Notes: generated from the letters alone by a model not told the origin. A DNA stretch of 64,000 nt from Cardiocondyla obscurior (GCF_019399895.1 NC_091869.1:9052001-9116000), one strand, 5' to 3'. Counted from the first letter of the stretch, positions 1-12,937 are shown. Translations and numbers: made by a program.

Positions 1-227
1 AAGATTCGTCGAACCATCGCAGCGGCAACGGCACGGAATCCACGTCGGGGCAGGGACGATCGGAAAGCAGACACGAGAGCAGTGCCAGAGGACAGGCGAG
101 CGGGTCACGGCAGCAAGATTCCTCCAGACAGACCAGCGAGGACATGTCATGGGAGTTCACGATAAACGAAGCGCCAATCGCAAGGCTCGAATCGCTAGAC
201 GAATTAGACCAGGACCACGGTAGTTAA
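1..227 (+). CDS. C-terminal part of an unidentified Ser-rich protein
   Basis: Reading from base 3, the frame is open for 74 codons and stops at TAA 225-227. The product starts Ser/Gln/Arg-rich and low in complexity, then becomes an ordinary sequence ending near MSWEFTINEAPIARLESLDE followed by an acidic tail. The other two plus frames also stay open for a while but are Arg-rich and stop at 160-162 and 221-223. The acidic, mixed composition of this frame's last 28 residues is the reason for choosing it. The protein begins outside the window, so no domain can be assigned. The disordered tail would suit a channel, scaffold or signalling protein, but that is a guess. Confidence 0.55.
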   Translation, partial: DSSNHRSGNGTESTSGQGRSESRHESSARGQASGSRQQDSSRQTSEDMSWEFTINEAPIARLESLDELDQDHGS

Positions 228-1082
228 GGGAAAAGCACACACGAGGGAGGTCGTTCTATTAGTTAAGAATTACGATATCACCGTGAAGATCAGCTTGTTC
301 CGATCGACGAGACGCGGAAAGCTGCGACGCGCGAGAGCGACGGAAACGTGTGAACCGAAGCCGTTCGATCCCTCCGTAAGAAAATCTTGCTTTTAGTTAG
401 AACGATATCGTAGCCATAACTTGAAATGAAATTTCTGCCGAGTTACGAGGAACGTGGAATACAATGTCTACAAATTAACTTAGAAGCGCGTGCTGTCGAA
501 AGGAATTTTGTAAGCGCGGAGATCACATTTATTCTGTTAACTCGCAATACGATTTAAACTTGCTAAACGTTCGGCTTCGGATCGAGGGCTCGTTCTCTTT
601 TTGAATTCCCAACATTGCGATTTAAACAATCTGACATTCGTTCCTTCAGATCGATTTTTTACGCGTCGAAGAGCAGCATGTAAAATAAGTATACCGTATC
701 TCGCCAATTAGACGCCAATTATTTTACTCACTGCATTGCAAATGATTTATATATATTTACATTTAAGAAAGACACCTTGTGCGCTGTGTATTCTAAGAAG
801 GGCATGATAAAAAGAAAGAAACGCATTGAAAGTACATGACACGTCGCGATGAAATTGCGGAAGTCTCGATGAACCCGAATAGTCCTCGAAAAATCAACGA
901 CAACGTCGCAAACAAATATCTCTTTCCGAGATTAAGTTTGCCGAAAGAAAAAATGTCTAATTTTTTTTCGGTATAATCGGCCGTATAAAATTATCATGTC
1001 CTTTATACAGACAAAATGCCACACCAATGTGTGTCGCGTTGGCGACGTTAGACAATTATTAAAGTTCATATTCTTATAATTG

Positions 1083-1200
1083 TAATTATGATTATTGCTA
1101 TTATTAGTATTCAATAATAAGTATTCTCGTTGTAATTATTATTATTATAATTATTAATATTATTAATATTATTATTGTTACTTTTATCGTATTATTACTA
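1083..1200. repeat. ATT-rich simple repeat
   Basis: A degenerate ATT/AAT trinucleotide stretch, including ATTATTATTATT and TAATATTATTAATATT, probably inside the 3' UTR of the upstream gene. Confidence 0.7.
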
Positions 1201-1343
1201 CTATCGTGTAACAAGGAAGAATCGTGGAAGAAATGCAAGCGCGACGAGAAGGAAACGAAAAAAATAACACCGACGATATAACGCCTACGCAATAATATAC
1301 AACACTTCTGCATATATATACATATACAGAAAGAAGATAGAGG

Positions 1344-1361
1344 TATATATATATATATATA
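1344..1361. repeat. (TA)n microsatellite
   Basis: Uninterrupted TA dinucleotides, about nine units. Confidence 0.85.
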
Positions 1362-4300
1362 TTCTATAAATTTTTTACGAAGCATTTCAAGTCACTACTG
1401 CTCTAAACGCGTATAAACGTCGATCTCTTTTTTTTTTTTTTCTCTGTCTCTCCTTTCGTTTTTCTCTTTCCCTCGCGACGTTTCCAATCCCACCGTTAAT
1501 GACGCGAATCGATTAAAAAGGCTGGGAAACAGGGATCGACTACCATGAGAAGTTTACTCTGGCCGCGCGAGACTTTACATTGGATTTTTACATTGTGCAT
1601 TCTCAAGACAAAGGAAACGGAGGGGAAGAGAAGGAGAGAAAAGTCGAATTAACGGGAATGGCGCTCCGAGATCGTTCATAGATCACCGATCGCTGATGTA
1701 TTCATTCTTTGCTCAGTATTTTAGGCTGTAACCGATAACCGGATACTTTCGATGTAATGATTAAACACACACACGATTTATAGTTAATTATCTGCGGCGA
1801 AACGACGGCGCAGCGGCGCGGCGCTAATACGAGGGGGGAAAAAAGAAAAAAGACGTAGCTTTTCAATTTTGCAGGTAGCGGTTTTTTGATCGTTAAATTA
1901 TCAGTAGTACACGAACCCACACATACAACGCAGCACACGTGGATTCTCGCACTTAGGTACACGGCAGGAGTTGCGCGTACAGGTAGGCGATTCTTTTTAG
2001 AAAAAGAGAGTCCGGCGTGGCTTCGGCCGAGGGTGGCCACGTTCGCCGTGAAAATCGCGTCTCCAGTCGCTCATGTGCACTGCGTGACAAATAATACATA
2101 TCGCTGTCTGGCTTCTGCGCAGCCACCAGCCGTATCTCGCTCGTTAGAGTTTCGCGTGAAAAAGATATTAATTTTAACGTACGTGGGCTGGCTCCCCGAA
2201 CACTTGACGCGCTGTCTGCAGAAAGACGTTCTTTGACCGGTATGGCATTCTTTTCTCTTTGTTCTTTTATTATCAGTTTAAGAGCTGATCGCTCCTGCTA
2301 GTAACGGAGTTTTTATTTCATTACTAACTTCAGCAATAAATATCTACAGTTTATTAATTTTTTTGTTTCTTTTTTTAACTTTAACCGTAAACTGGGGCTG
2401 CATTAAATGTTTCTGCCGTGCCAATTAAAAATTATCTTTTGACATTGCTTTAAATAACTAAATATAATCACTATTTTTATAGTCAGACGTAAAGTACGCT
2501 TAAAAGCTACGTTCGTAATTTTATCTTACCTATCAAATAATCCTGAATAATTACGCTAAATCTGTAAGATATTCTTCGCGCACTTTGTTCACGTTTAAAT
2601 TGCTTTTTACACACCCATTAATATATGAAAGAATTTTTTTTCTTTTTTTATTTAATGACATTTTCAGATAAAGATAGTAATGGCTGAATTGAAGACACGT
2701 TAAGTAGCTTCGTAGAATTTTATATACATTTCCTTCTGACATTTGGAGACAAGGTGAGAGAATGAGAGAGTGAAGCTCGTATGGAAAGCTGAGAAACTTT
2801 GGCTGGCCAAACGTGGCCGCCCTCGTTCGTGCAGGCGACGCAACTTACGGAAACACCGATTATGCGATACGCGCAAAAAAAAGAATTAAAAAAATAAAAT
2901 AAAAAACAGGAAGGATGCGCGATTAAGTCATCTCTCTTGCGCCGAAATTGCGACTCGTACCCGTGCGACGCCGATTGCATCGCGAATCTTATGACAACGA
3001 CGATTCCGACTTTTCTCGCGAGCAAGCGGTTTTACCGAGTAGACGCTAGATTTAAAAGATATTTTAATCACGTCACATGCATCGCGGGGAAAAAAAACCT
3101 ATGTAACAATTTTATACATAATATCCGCGCCCAAATGATCGATTTCATTCTGTGCGAAACAAGTCCGTCGCTCTTTCGATCCCAAGGCAGGTAAACCGGC
3201 GAGAGAAGACGTTCCGAGTAAAGCGGATTAAAAAGTCGCCATAATGAAAATCTCTTTGTCTCCCCGAGGTCCCGCGGAGGAAAATCAACGATGTAACAGA
3301 CGTCTTTGGAAAAAGAATATCCCGCTTTCGTAATATCCCAGTAGTTCGATAAGAAAATCAGACTAAAAAGAGCTCGTTAAAAATAATTTTGGTATTCGGA
3401 TGGAAATAAACGCGTTTGCTGTTCTCGCATACCGCTAAAATAGTTTTTCCTGACGTGACAAATGGTGAACGAATGACGAATGCAATTGTTCGGTTCTAAG
3501 TGCGGTTCTAATTATGTCGACTTGTTAATCCTCGTTATGCTAAACGCGATGACCCACTCGCGTCCGTGTCCCCCCACTTAAAATTTCGATAAACGCGGCG
3601 TCGCCGAGAGCCTTTTGGCGATTTCGCGAATTGCTTGAAAAGAAAATACTGAGCGCAAGTCCATCGTCGTGAAAGGATCGTCTGAGATCCATTTCCGTCG
3701 AAGTTCCGCGACTTCGCCTAGCGTACACTTTCGTCCTTCGTCTTTCAACTATTGAGTGGTTATGCACGAATAATATATATATCATCGAGAGTACCTTGAT
3801 CCCCCTCAGATTCTCAATCTCTATCGCCTGCTCGCCGATGAAAATAAAATCCTGCGATCTCTCATCGAAGGCCCACCTTCTCGCTTTTTTCTCTACCGCG
3901 ATTGGTTCGTTCGCGGTGCTTAGCGGATTTAAGAAGAAAACAAATTTCTTTTAATTTTAGAGAGGTTTTATAAAGTACTAAGCTAATTTCGTTAATTCCG
4001 ACGAGATTGAATCCAAAATTTCGACAGCGTCTTCTCTTGCGCTTCTTCTACCGCGAATTAAAAAGATGTGAAATGCGGAGCGCGAGAAAAGCGAACAGAA
4101 AGAAGAGAATGTCCCAATCGCGGTGGACGGATCTAATCACGCGTTCTTTATCCAAATTCAGCGATTTAAGAGATTGTTCTGTATATAATATATGATATAA
4201 TCTTGGATTGTACGTCGAGCGCACTGTTTGTAACACTTGTAACATGGAAATTAGTTCGAAAGTGAACGCGACAGAGAGAGAGACTTTTTGCACCGTCCCT

Positions 4301-4732
4301 GCCTCGCTCCTGCCCTCCAGCTAATATCCTCGATAACATGACGTGATAGTCCCAAGAGTTCATCTTCCCGATCCGCTTTCGTAAAAAAATGAGACTCGAG
4401 CGAATAATTTTTTTGAAGCTTAGAAATTTAAATAAATTCATCATTATTTCATTTTACATTCTCTGCTTTACGAATAAAGCTGAATTATAATTTTACAATT
4501 TTTAATTAATTTATACTTTGAAGTTTTCAAAATCTAATGCTGACGAAATGATGGAAACACGTTATACTATTTTAAATATTGAATTATATTTATGGATTAA
4601 GTATTATTCTGTTAATATGTAAATTGTAAATTGATAGATTCGATAAAAATGATTGTCGATTAGCGGGTGGTGCAGGCGCTAGGAGTGGCGGTGATATTAG
4701 TCGTGACGAAGCTGTGTTGTGTATTTATAAGT

Positions 4733-4797
4733 TTTCATATATGTACATATATACATATATATGTAAAAATATATATATTTATATATATACATATATT
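4733..4797. repeat. AT-rich TATA/ACAT simple repeat
   Basis: Alternating purine-pyrimidine run of ATATAT/ACATAT units over about 65 bp in intergenic DNA. Confidence 0.75.
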
Positions 4798-6739
4798 GCA
4801 TAAAATATGTTTATTACATATTTTCACTATGCCAATATGTATTTTATTCATGTTTGCCTCATGTCCGGCTTTCCCGTACTGCCCAACAATTTTCTTTTTC
4901 ATTCTTATTATTGGCAAGTTCTTTTTTACGATATTGCTGGCAATAAATCGTAAAAACGAAGCTTAAAACAAAATTCTAAATTAAAGAAAAATATATTTTT
5001 TATTTTCGTTACATTAATAAAATTAATCAATTACTGGTTTGCGAGCTACCATTGTCAAGTTAGAAGCGAAACGACTAACCAGGTAAGTGGAACATTTTGC
5101 AATAAATATTACAATAGATTTAAAAAGACATCTCTGAATCTTGAATGTTATATGAATAATTATTTCATATTATCCCGAGTGGAAATTTAACTAATCTGAT
5201 TTCGCAGTAAATTTGTTATTTAAAAAAAGAAACAAAATCTGTCTAGCATCGGTCGTTTCGTCACTGTTCAGCGTGGATCATGTATCTAAATAGATATATA
5301 CACTTTTTTCTCCGCGCACTTGTTTACTGTTGTTGTTCTGACCTTTCGCAAAGCTCGCTCGATTGCCGAATTCGCTGGGCAAACCAGTTTTCATCGCCCG
5401 CCGCCCGCGCGTTCTTCATCTTGCGAACTCGGAACGCGAAATCTGTCGGCCAGATGTCAACACACGCACGCACTAACACTACCGCGGCGGTCATCGAACC
5501 CGGCGACCAGCGAATTCGGCAGTCGAGCACGTGCTAGGGTAGGTCAGAACGCGTAGTAGACCTAGTGCGCGGGGAAAAACGTTTAGATAACTGGCTTTTT
5601 CGGCTCGTTATTAGAGAGAGTAATAATAATTGTTTAGTATCTGGACGCTTTTTTGTTTAGTATCTGGCTCAGTGTTGGACAGTTTTGCTAGACACCCACG
5701 GAGATGTACCACGAATTGGTCAGATAATCATTAGGTAACGGTGGAAATCAATTTTTACCCGGGATCAATTTAAGTTTCTTGATTTTTTAAGAAAGAGCTA
5801 AGAAAGGTCTTTTTGCGTGTCGAGTTCTGTCAGTAGTTATAGTTGCGCTGATTACAATTTATGGCAATCATCTTGTTATTATACGAGACGTAAAATACTT
5901 CTCATAAATTATGTTCGCGGCTAATTGACTTTTCCTGCGCTCCCCGTGTATTACAATGAGATACAAATCAGCGTCTGGTAACGACAGACTTTCTATTCGT
6001 AGTTAGTTGTCGAAAATTATTAAATATAAGTAAAACAATTTTTTTTCTAACGTAGAAGATAGTCTAGTAAGAAAAAAAAAAGACAAAAAGAAATGAAAAT
6101 GAACGCGTTACTTAATAAGTAAAATCGATATTCTAATGAGACAGCGCGTGCCTTATCCAAACTTCCGTTCGCGTGATTCGACTGATGAATTTCGTCAAAA
6201 ACTATCCCGAATCCTTCCTTTTCCGCCTTTCTACGACGCACCTTGCAGTGTGTATCCAACGCGTAATTGCATTCAGTGTCGCGAAAATTTCGGTTCTGCA
6301 TTCGTGACAGGTTTAAGCTAACACGATGGAAATCTAGGAAAGCAAATGAGCGGTTCCACAATGCAACACTGCGACACAATGAAAACTAACGACATCCGTA
6401 TCACTTTATGTCGCATCATTGTTGTTACATCTTTGTCTTACGACATATTTTTTTAAACGCATGTTGCATTCGAAGTATCATTACGTAATTTTATTTATCG
6501 TTACTACCTACTTGTAAGTGGTTCGTTTCTATATCAATTTTATATCAAAGTATTTTTTCTTTTTTTTCGTTTCTTTTTTTTATTTTTTTACTTATTGAAC
6601 GGCATTAAAAATACTTTTAAAATTTTACTTAATTATTATTCGTGAAGCATTTTCAGGCGACTGAACGTAACGAATTTTGGCAGACGTAACCCGGTAAGGT
6701 GGATGTCACTTTCTTAATCAACAGCAAAGTGGGAGTCAG

Positions 6740-6775
6740 TATAAAGAGAGGATATATTCCGTAGTGATGGTCAGT
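6740..6775 (+). promoter_or_regulatory. TATA box plus Initiator promoter
   Basis: TATAAAG at 6740-6746 lies about 30 bp upstream of TCAGT at 6771-6775, an arthropod Initiator with the presumed start at A6773. This leaves a 5' UTR of 56 nt before the ATG at 6829. The spacing is canonical, and the element sits immediately before the two-codon first coding exon of the secreted-protein gene. A sharp TATA promoter suits a tissue- or stage-restricted gene. Confidence 0.65.
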
Positions 6776-6828
6776 AAGTTTAGTGAGAGTGCCGTGATCA
6801 TTTCACCGTCGTACCGTGAAAGTTAAAC

Positions 6829-9800
6829 ATGAAGGTACGCGCTTCACAATTCTCATGCATCGTTCTGCTTATCTGTCTTGTGGAAATGTGTCAAGTGTTA
6901 CTAATATTAAATCATTATTCAAATAAACCATCAACATCGGCGAATTTTTTTAATATTAACGTTAACTGACGGGTGATAATATGCTCTACTCTCGCGATTC
7001 ACTTTTCTTATGACCTTAAAAATTAAAAATTTTCCAGCGAGCAAGTGAAACGTGCATTTTTGAATTATTAATGACAACTTATCTGCTAGCTCCTTCTCAT
7101 TTTTTTTTTTTAACCATTAATTTTTATCAGCAACGGATTTTGTGCTACTTAAAGCGCTTAGTCTCTCATCCACGTGAAAGTTCTAAGAAGTCTGACCGTA
7201 ACCTTCCTTTAATATGCTTATCGCCGCGAGTTTCACACTTGCAACAATGAAGAGAATTGTGCGAGATAACTCTGCGAAGCCTTTAGCTACGAAAGCTGCA
7301 TGCCACGAAGGAATAATTACTACGGCGTTAATCTGTTTATTTAAATCTATGCAAATCTTCCTTCGCTTTCTACAAAACGGCAGACTTCGTGTTAATATTA
7401 CGCAAGTTATTTAGTTTGTTGTAATCAATGTAATGTTGATTCCTAGACACATTGCATATACAACTATCGTTTGTATTTCAAAGTTTCTCTGATTATTTGT
7501 AAAACAAATCTGATTTGTAAAACAAATCTAAGCGTTTCATCTCGCGTATGCTGCCGTCATAGATCGAAGCCTTTACTGGCAAAGAAAAAAAATGGATATA
7601 AAATTTCAACGTTATTAATTTTGTTTTTTTTTTATATATATATACATTTCGGAAATGCATTGAACTCTATGAATATATTGCGAAAGTACTGGAAAGTTTA
7701 GTTTTCGCACTTTTATGCTGCTTTCATATCTTCTTCTGTGATTTTTTTTTTCTAATTGGATCGCTTTCCAGTTATTATGCCATTACGCGCATCCGATACG
7801 GAACGGAAGATGAAAGAAATTGACAAATGAATGATATAATCCAACTGCGCGACAAAGAGTTTACACGTGGCTTAAAAAAAAAAAAATTACACCGGAAATT
7901 CATATTAAGCTACCTTTCTATTTTATGAGAATAGATTCTTCCTCTTTTTTTTCTCGAAAGGTTCAATTTCATCTTGTGTGCGGAAGTCACATATTTATTA
8001 ACGATCATTTGCCATACCGTTTTTTAGAAATCGCCGAGAATACGCGCAGTAAATGATTACGGGCAAACTAGGCCACCCAATGACTTAAAGCAAGATCAAG
8101 GTTGACAATCACTCTCGCTCAATCAAGTGAGACGATTCTATGCGACAGGCTGCACATTATTCAATTTCGTCAGTTCTATTTCTTTACATTCTAGCCGCGT
8201 AATTGGAATTATCATTATATTTGTTCCATTTGGTTCGACAAGTCGATGATCTCGTTCGCTTAAAAGACGCGACAAAACCGGAAGTGACGGAAACGTTCAC
8301 CTAAGAGAGGCGGATTGTGCAACTTGAATCTTTTCGTTAATTGGCAATGGTTCCGTCGTCTCACGGTATCTGGACGAAACGATCGGTATTCGCGGAGTAG
8401 CTGTTTTTGCCCGCAAGTCATGTATGGCGAGCCTCGTGATGAACGCACTTGGAATTGCCGGTAGTCGCGTGACTTTCACCCGGGCATCGCTCTACTTGCT
8501 GCACTCGCGTCGATACGCTCTACGCTCGAGCAATTCGGAAATCAACACTCGACCCTCAAAACGCATTGTAGTAAAAAGTTAACGACGCTTAACAAATGAG
8601 AAAGGTTTCCCTAAGTCTGGAATTTATGATTTCTGAACTCACCGATCATTAGTTTATTGACGTTGCCTCTATCAGGCCTAATAACAATGAAAAGAATCCA
8701 GCAAAAAAATAATGAATGGTTTAACAATTCTTTTCTGTATTTAACAATACGCATACAAGTACCCGCTTAACGTATCAAGACTTTTCGAATTGCTTGTAAC
8801 TCGTCGCATTAGCTATTTTCATCGTGCGTTTCAGCTGACGGGACTCTTGACGATAACATGGTGCACGATAATCGCGGCTCGGTCGGAACTCGCGGAGAAC
8901 AATGAGGAGCCGTTGCTGAAGAGGGCCGCGGAACAATTGGAACGATTAGCGCCGTATCGGAGAACCGCGGACGACAGAGAAACCGAGCTCTCGAGTTTGC
9001 TCGAGGCGTGGAAGTCTTCTCTGAATGAAAATCAGTTAGAAAGGGCGAGGAGCGACGTGAATCAGAATGTAGCATGGGAGATACAATCCGAGTCCGACGC
9101 TCTCGCCGAACAAATCGATTCAAAGAGACCGAAGCGGACTGACGACGAGAAGCTGATAACTATTGACCTTATCACCGATCCGCGGTACACCGAGATGATG
9201 CAGGAGAGAATAAAGAGAGGCTTCGACGTCGGGAGCACCAGTCTTTTAACAAGTATAGCGGGCGGAGTGCTTAGCGGAGTCGCGAGTGCGTCGAGCGGAT
9301 CTGCGGCGAAAGCATCAGCGGGCAGCAGTCAATCAGCGCATAAACCGGTTTACGGTGCGCCTACAATCGAGCATGCCTATTCGGTAATTCACTTTTTTAT
9401 TCAACTACTCAGCTGATTTTAACATTGTTCACCTTCCGGATTTTTTTTTTTCCCCCGGTTATTTAAATAGTCAAAAATAAAAATAATTGCAAATTAGAAA
9501 ACAAAGAAAGGGAGGGAGAGATATTGATTAATTAGTATGCTTCGTAGTAGAAAAAGGAAAAGTCGTTTATGTTGGTAACATGATGTAGGTCGTCTACCAT
9601 ACCACGAAGGAGCGAAATTCTAACTGGTTCCCCGTCTAATGTTTGTCTCTTTCTTATCTGCGGTCTCAATCATCGTCAAGATTTTTCTTTTCGTTTATCC
9701 GTGATGTATCCCGTACGGCAATTAAAGTAAATGACACTGCGAAGTGAAAACTTGAATATCGCACATTAAACGAACTATTATGCCGCGTAACGAGCAATTT

Positions 9801-12800
9801 AATACTACGTTAATTAGAAAATGAGCAAAGGATGTCAGTGGGAATAGATACGCCGCTTCCGAGACATAAAAGTTTTCGTTTATCTCGTTACGCAACGAAT
9901 TACAATTTTGGCGTTGTAACAATATAATTTAATGTCGTTGCTCGTTATTTCTTCAGTACGAAGAGAAGCCGTTCGGCCCCTGGGAATTTAAAAAGGCAAT
10001 TTTTAGCACGCTGTTCCAAGCTCTCAAGGCAATAGGTGGCGGTGTGTTGGCACTCAAAGGTCAGCTAGTCAAAGGGGGTGGCTATTTGTTAGCGGGCAAA
10101 GGCAAAGTTGTCAGCAAAGCAGGGGATGCTATCACGTCTCTGGGCAAACAACTGGCAGCCAACGCGATACCGAAGCCTTATCCAGAACCTTACTATCCCC
10201 CGATTCCTCATATAGGTGAGACACCATGTTTACGAGAATTTGTCAGGATTATTGATATCATTATTGAAACACCCTGAGAATCGATTAGAAAATCACTCGA
10301 AAAACCTGAGTAACACGTAACTCCACAGATCAAAAATTACATGGGAACGTACACGCGATAAAAACTTGACGCATTTGCTTTCTATTGTACGCTCGTCGTG
10401 TGTATGCCATATTCAATCGATTAGACGTGGAAATCGATCGGAGATATAATTTTATATTGAGAAATGACAGCCTATAGAAAGTTATTTTAGTATTTACGAG
10501 CCAACTGATTATCCGTAAAGCCGGATGTCCGCGGTAATCACCCGATCGAGACCTAACCGAGTATTACTCGCTTTTCTTGAAACGATAACGATCAAATGTT
10601 ATAATCGATAAAAAGAGTTCGAAATCAAATTAATGTCGTAATGATAAAGTTCTTTAACTGACGCTATATGATTATTATATGATTGTATATGTAATATACG
10701 TATAATCGATTCTATTGATAGTTCTATATTATGAATTAATCGCAAAAAAAAAAAAAAAAAAATATATAGATAATTTTTTTTTCTTGTATGTAATAATTAA
10801 TAATTTATTTTCTTCATATCGCAGGACACGATTCCAGCTATTCAGGGTTACCGCCGAGCCCTAATGAATATTCCGAAGTGCCTACCGACTTCGCCGCGCA
10901 TGAAACTTATGGCGTGCCATCAGACGGTAGGTTTCACATTTCCATAGAACGATAACATTATTCAATTGTAACAAAGTTCCTCGAGTTATAACTCTGTATT
11001 CTTTGCGCCTTTCTAAGATCCCAGCAATTAACTTAGAGCTATTATTACACGTTAATGAAAACTCGACGAGTGCGATCGCTTTCATTAAATACTTCCACAA
11101 CATTGAATAACTGTTTGAGGAAAGAGAATAGCTTCAACACGGAACAAAAGAAAGATTAATATAAAAAAAGTTTGCAGTTTCTCCTTGAGCTTTAAATCGT
11201 ACTTTGGATATGTCTTTTAATTTATTTAAGAATAATGCAATCGGTTACCAAATAAATATCGCTTTCACGAATAAATTTCGTTATATCGATGCCGATGTAA
11301 TCTGATAATTATAATATCTTAATCGAATGCCCGGCGCTTTCGATCGTCTCTCGAAACTTTTTAATGTGATTCGCTTGCTAGCGCCCGAATTTCCCTTTCT
11401 GTATCGCACGTCATCATCGCCCACCGATGCAGTGAATGTCAATGCTCTTCTCCCGGAAGAGCGTCTTATTTCACGATCCATGAATGTTTTCCCATGAATG
11501 TATCTGCACAGGACCTTTCACTTTCCCCGAAAGCTGGCGAGAGGCGGCAGCTCCGGCAAAGCCTGTTTTCTGACATACTTTACCGATTCTTCTTAATTAT
11601 ATCCGTATATTCTGCGTAATAGCGCTCAAATATAATATCTAAATCGTCAGCGTATCATTTGCAATACATAGTGCAATATATCGGACACGTTTTATAACAA
11701 AAAAAAAAAAAAAAAAAAAAAAAATTGTTTCGCGGTACCACATGCAAAGTTCACTCATGTAGAATTTAATATAACACAAACGCACCTACTCTGTACTTTG
11801 TGAGAGTCCTTTGGAAGTATGCGTAAGCCTGCCGTTCGCGTGTTAAACGCGCGTATCTAGAACTGGATTGTCGTGTTGTACACACTTGGCACTTGCTCGA
11901 CGGACACGTAACAATATCCTCGGCACATACTCAACAACGTGCTAATCGGCCTTGACAGTACCTGCTTTTATGCAAATAAAATTCAAACTTGACTAACGAA
12001 CTTGTACTCATTACTTTAAATAAACTTGTCGACGAGACTGACAGACGTTACGTTCACAGACAACGGCCAGGGTGGCCTGCTGATCGTGACGAAATCTGAC
12101 CAGGACAAGCACGGCGATCAACATACTTCCGTGGCCGTGCAGGAGAACCCAGACCCAGCCAAGTTAGCGGAAAGCTTCGGTGGGCCGACCCAAGGATCCG
12201 TCATCAAGAATCTCTTAAACAGCGTGCCGAAAGGTAGCGCCGGCTCGAAGGATCAAATCGTAGTCGATCAGAACAGCCTCAATAATAACCATAACAACAA
12301 TGTGGATCCCCATGCGTCGCAGCATCCAACATACGATTTACCGAATCGCTATCCTGCGAATCACGATAATCCGACCTACAATTACGAGCAGAATTATCCC
12401 GCCGCTCAAAGCGGCGCTTACCAACAGCCCGAGCTACCTCAGACCACGTTGAACGAGCACTACTCGAACTTGGAATTGGATCCGAACCTGTCGAACGTGG
12501 GATACCCACCGATACATCATTTTCAATACCCGAATCCGCACAGTTCTCTGTTAGACTCGCAAAAGCTGGCGCACAACGATAACAGCGATACATCTATATA
12601 CGCGAGTGTGTCTGTCGATACCGAGCCGCAGATCGCGCCGTTGAAGGTGCCTCTTCTGGGTAATCCGATTACCTCCGATCTGCCTAAGTTACAATCGCAC
12701 GTGGACTTTCAACCTCAGTTTACGAACTCTCTGCACGGTACCTTGAGCGGTCCGCTGAGGGTGCCGCTTTTGAGCCCGATGCCATCGTCTTACTATTGGC

Positions 12801-12937
12801 AGGGCCAAGGATCGCTGGCACCGACCTCGACCCTCGACACCTTGGATCATTTTCGTAAGAGGAACGTCCACAGGCGGGCGTTCGCCGAACGATTCGCGCG
12901 ATATGCCTTGCAGAGCATGAGGCGACATCGGCTATAA
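6829..12937 (+). CDS. Uncharacterised secreted protein, five coding exons
   Basis: Exons: 6829-6834, 8835-9383, 9957-10215, 10825-10926, 12045-12937 (TAA 12935-12937). The exons total 1809 nt, so 602 residues. The first exon is only ATG AAG followed by gtacgc; joined to CTG ACG after tttcag it gives MKLTGLLTITWCTIIAARSE, a good signal peptide. Downstream I see basic processing-like sites (LLKR 29-32, SKRPKR 98-103, IKRG 128-131), a Gly/Ala/Ser hydrophobic stretch from about 138, a Gly/Lys/Val segment in exon 3 (GGGVLALKGQLVKGGGYLL), then a Pro/Tyr/Asn/His-rich, probably disordered C-terminal half. The last 28 residues are strongly basic. I do not recognise the family. Secretion is a good inference; cuticle, hormone precursor or defence roles are all open. 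The exon 5 acceptor is weak, with in-frame choices at 12044 and 12059. Confidence 0.75.
6835..8834. other. Intron 1 of the secreted-protein gene
   Basis: A 2.0-kb AT-rich intron between gtacgc and tttcag. It holds the 18-bp tandem repeat at 7495-7530 and several short ORFs without domains. I see no other gene. Confidence 0.6.
7495..7530. repeat. 18-bp tandem duplication, each unit palindromic
   Basis: Two adjacent copies, 7495-7512 and 7513-7530, identical except for the last base. Each contains the inverted repeat ATTTGT-AAA-ACAAAT. Confidence 0.85.
11512..11573 (+). CDS. Possible short alternative last exon
   Basis: After tctgcacag at 11503-11511 there is an open stretch in the phase set by the exon 4 donor (phase 1). 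It would add GPFTFPESWREAAAPAKPVF and stop at TGA 11571-11573, giving a protein of about 325 residues without the Pro/Tyr/Asn-rich half. The composition looks protein-like, but 20 codons is short enough to be chance and I see no poly(A) signal close behind. Confidence 0.25.
11699..11724. repeat. Poly(A) tract
   Basis: 26 consecutive A within intron 4 of the secreted-protein gene. Confidence 0.9.

Larger units (their letters stand above)
228..6739. other. 3' UTR of the upstream gene, then intergenic DNA
   Basis: The first part is presumably 3' UTR of the gene ending at 227. I found no AATAAA in the first 2 kb; the first clear one on the plus strand is at 2335-2340. The rest is AT-rich with A/T tracts, and the ORFs present are short, Arg/Cys-rich or low-complexity with no recognisable domain. 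A more CpG-rich patch lies at 5380-5560 with two overlapping plus-strand ORFs but no convincing protein; it could be regulatory. I cannot support a gene here. Confidence 0.4.
10927..12044. other. Intron 4 of the secreted-protein gene
   Basis: A 1.1-kb intron carrying the possible short alternative terminal exon at 11512-11573 and the A tract at 11699-11724. The acceptor before exon 5 has a poor pyrimidine tract. Confidence 0.5.

Noticed and set aside
1886..2236. 116-codon plus-strand ORF
   Set aside because: No conserved motif, mixed Arg/Cys/Thr composition, and a comparable antisense ORF over the same bases.
9972..9985. GCCCCTGGGAAT, a 9/10 EBF-like match outside the Oaz gene
   Set aside because: It lies in exon 3 of the secreted-protein gene, where it encodes Gly-Pro-Trp-Glu, so coding constraint explains it. 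It serves as background for the motif count.
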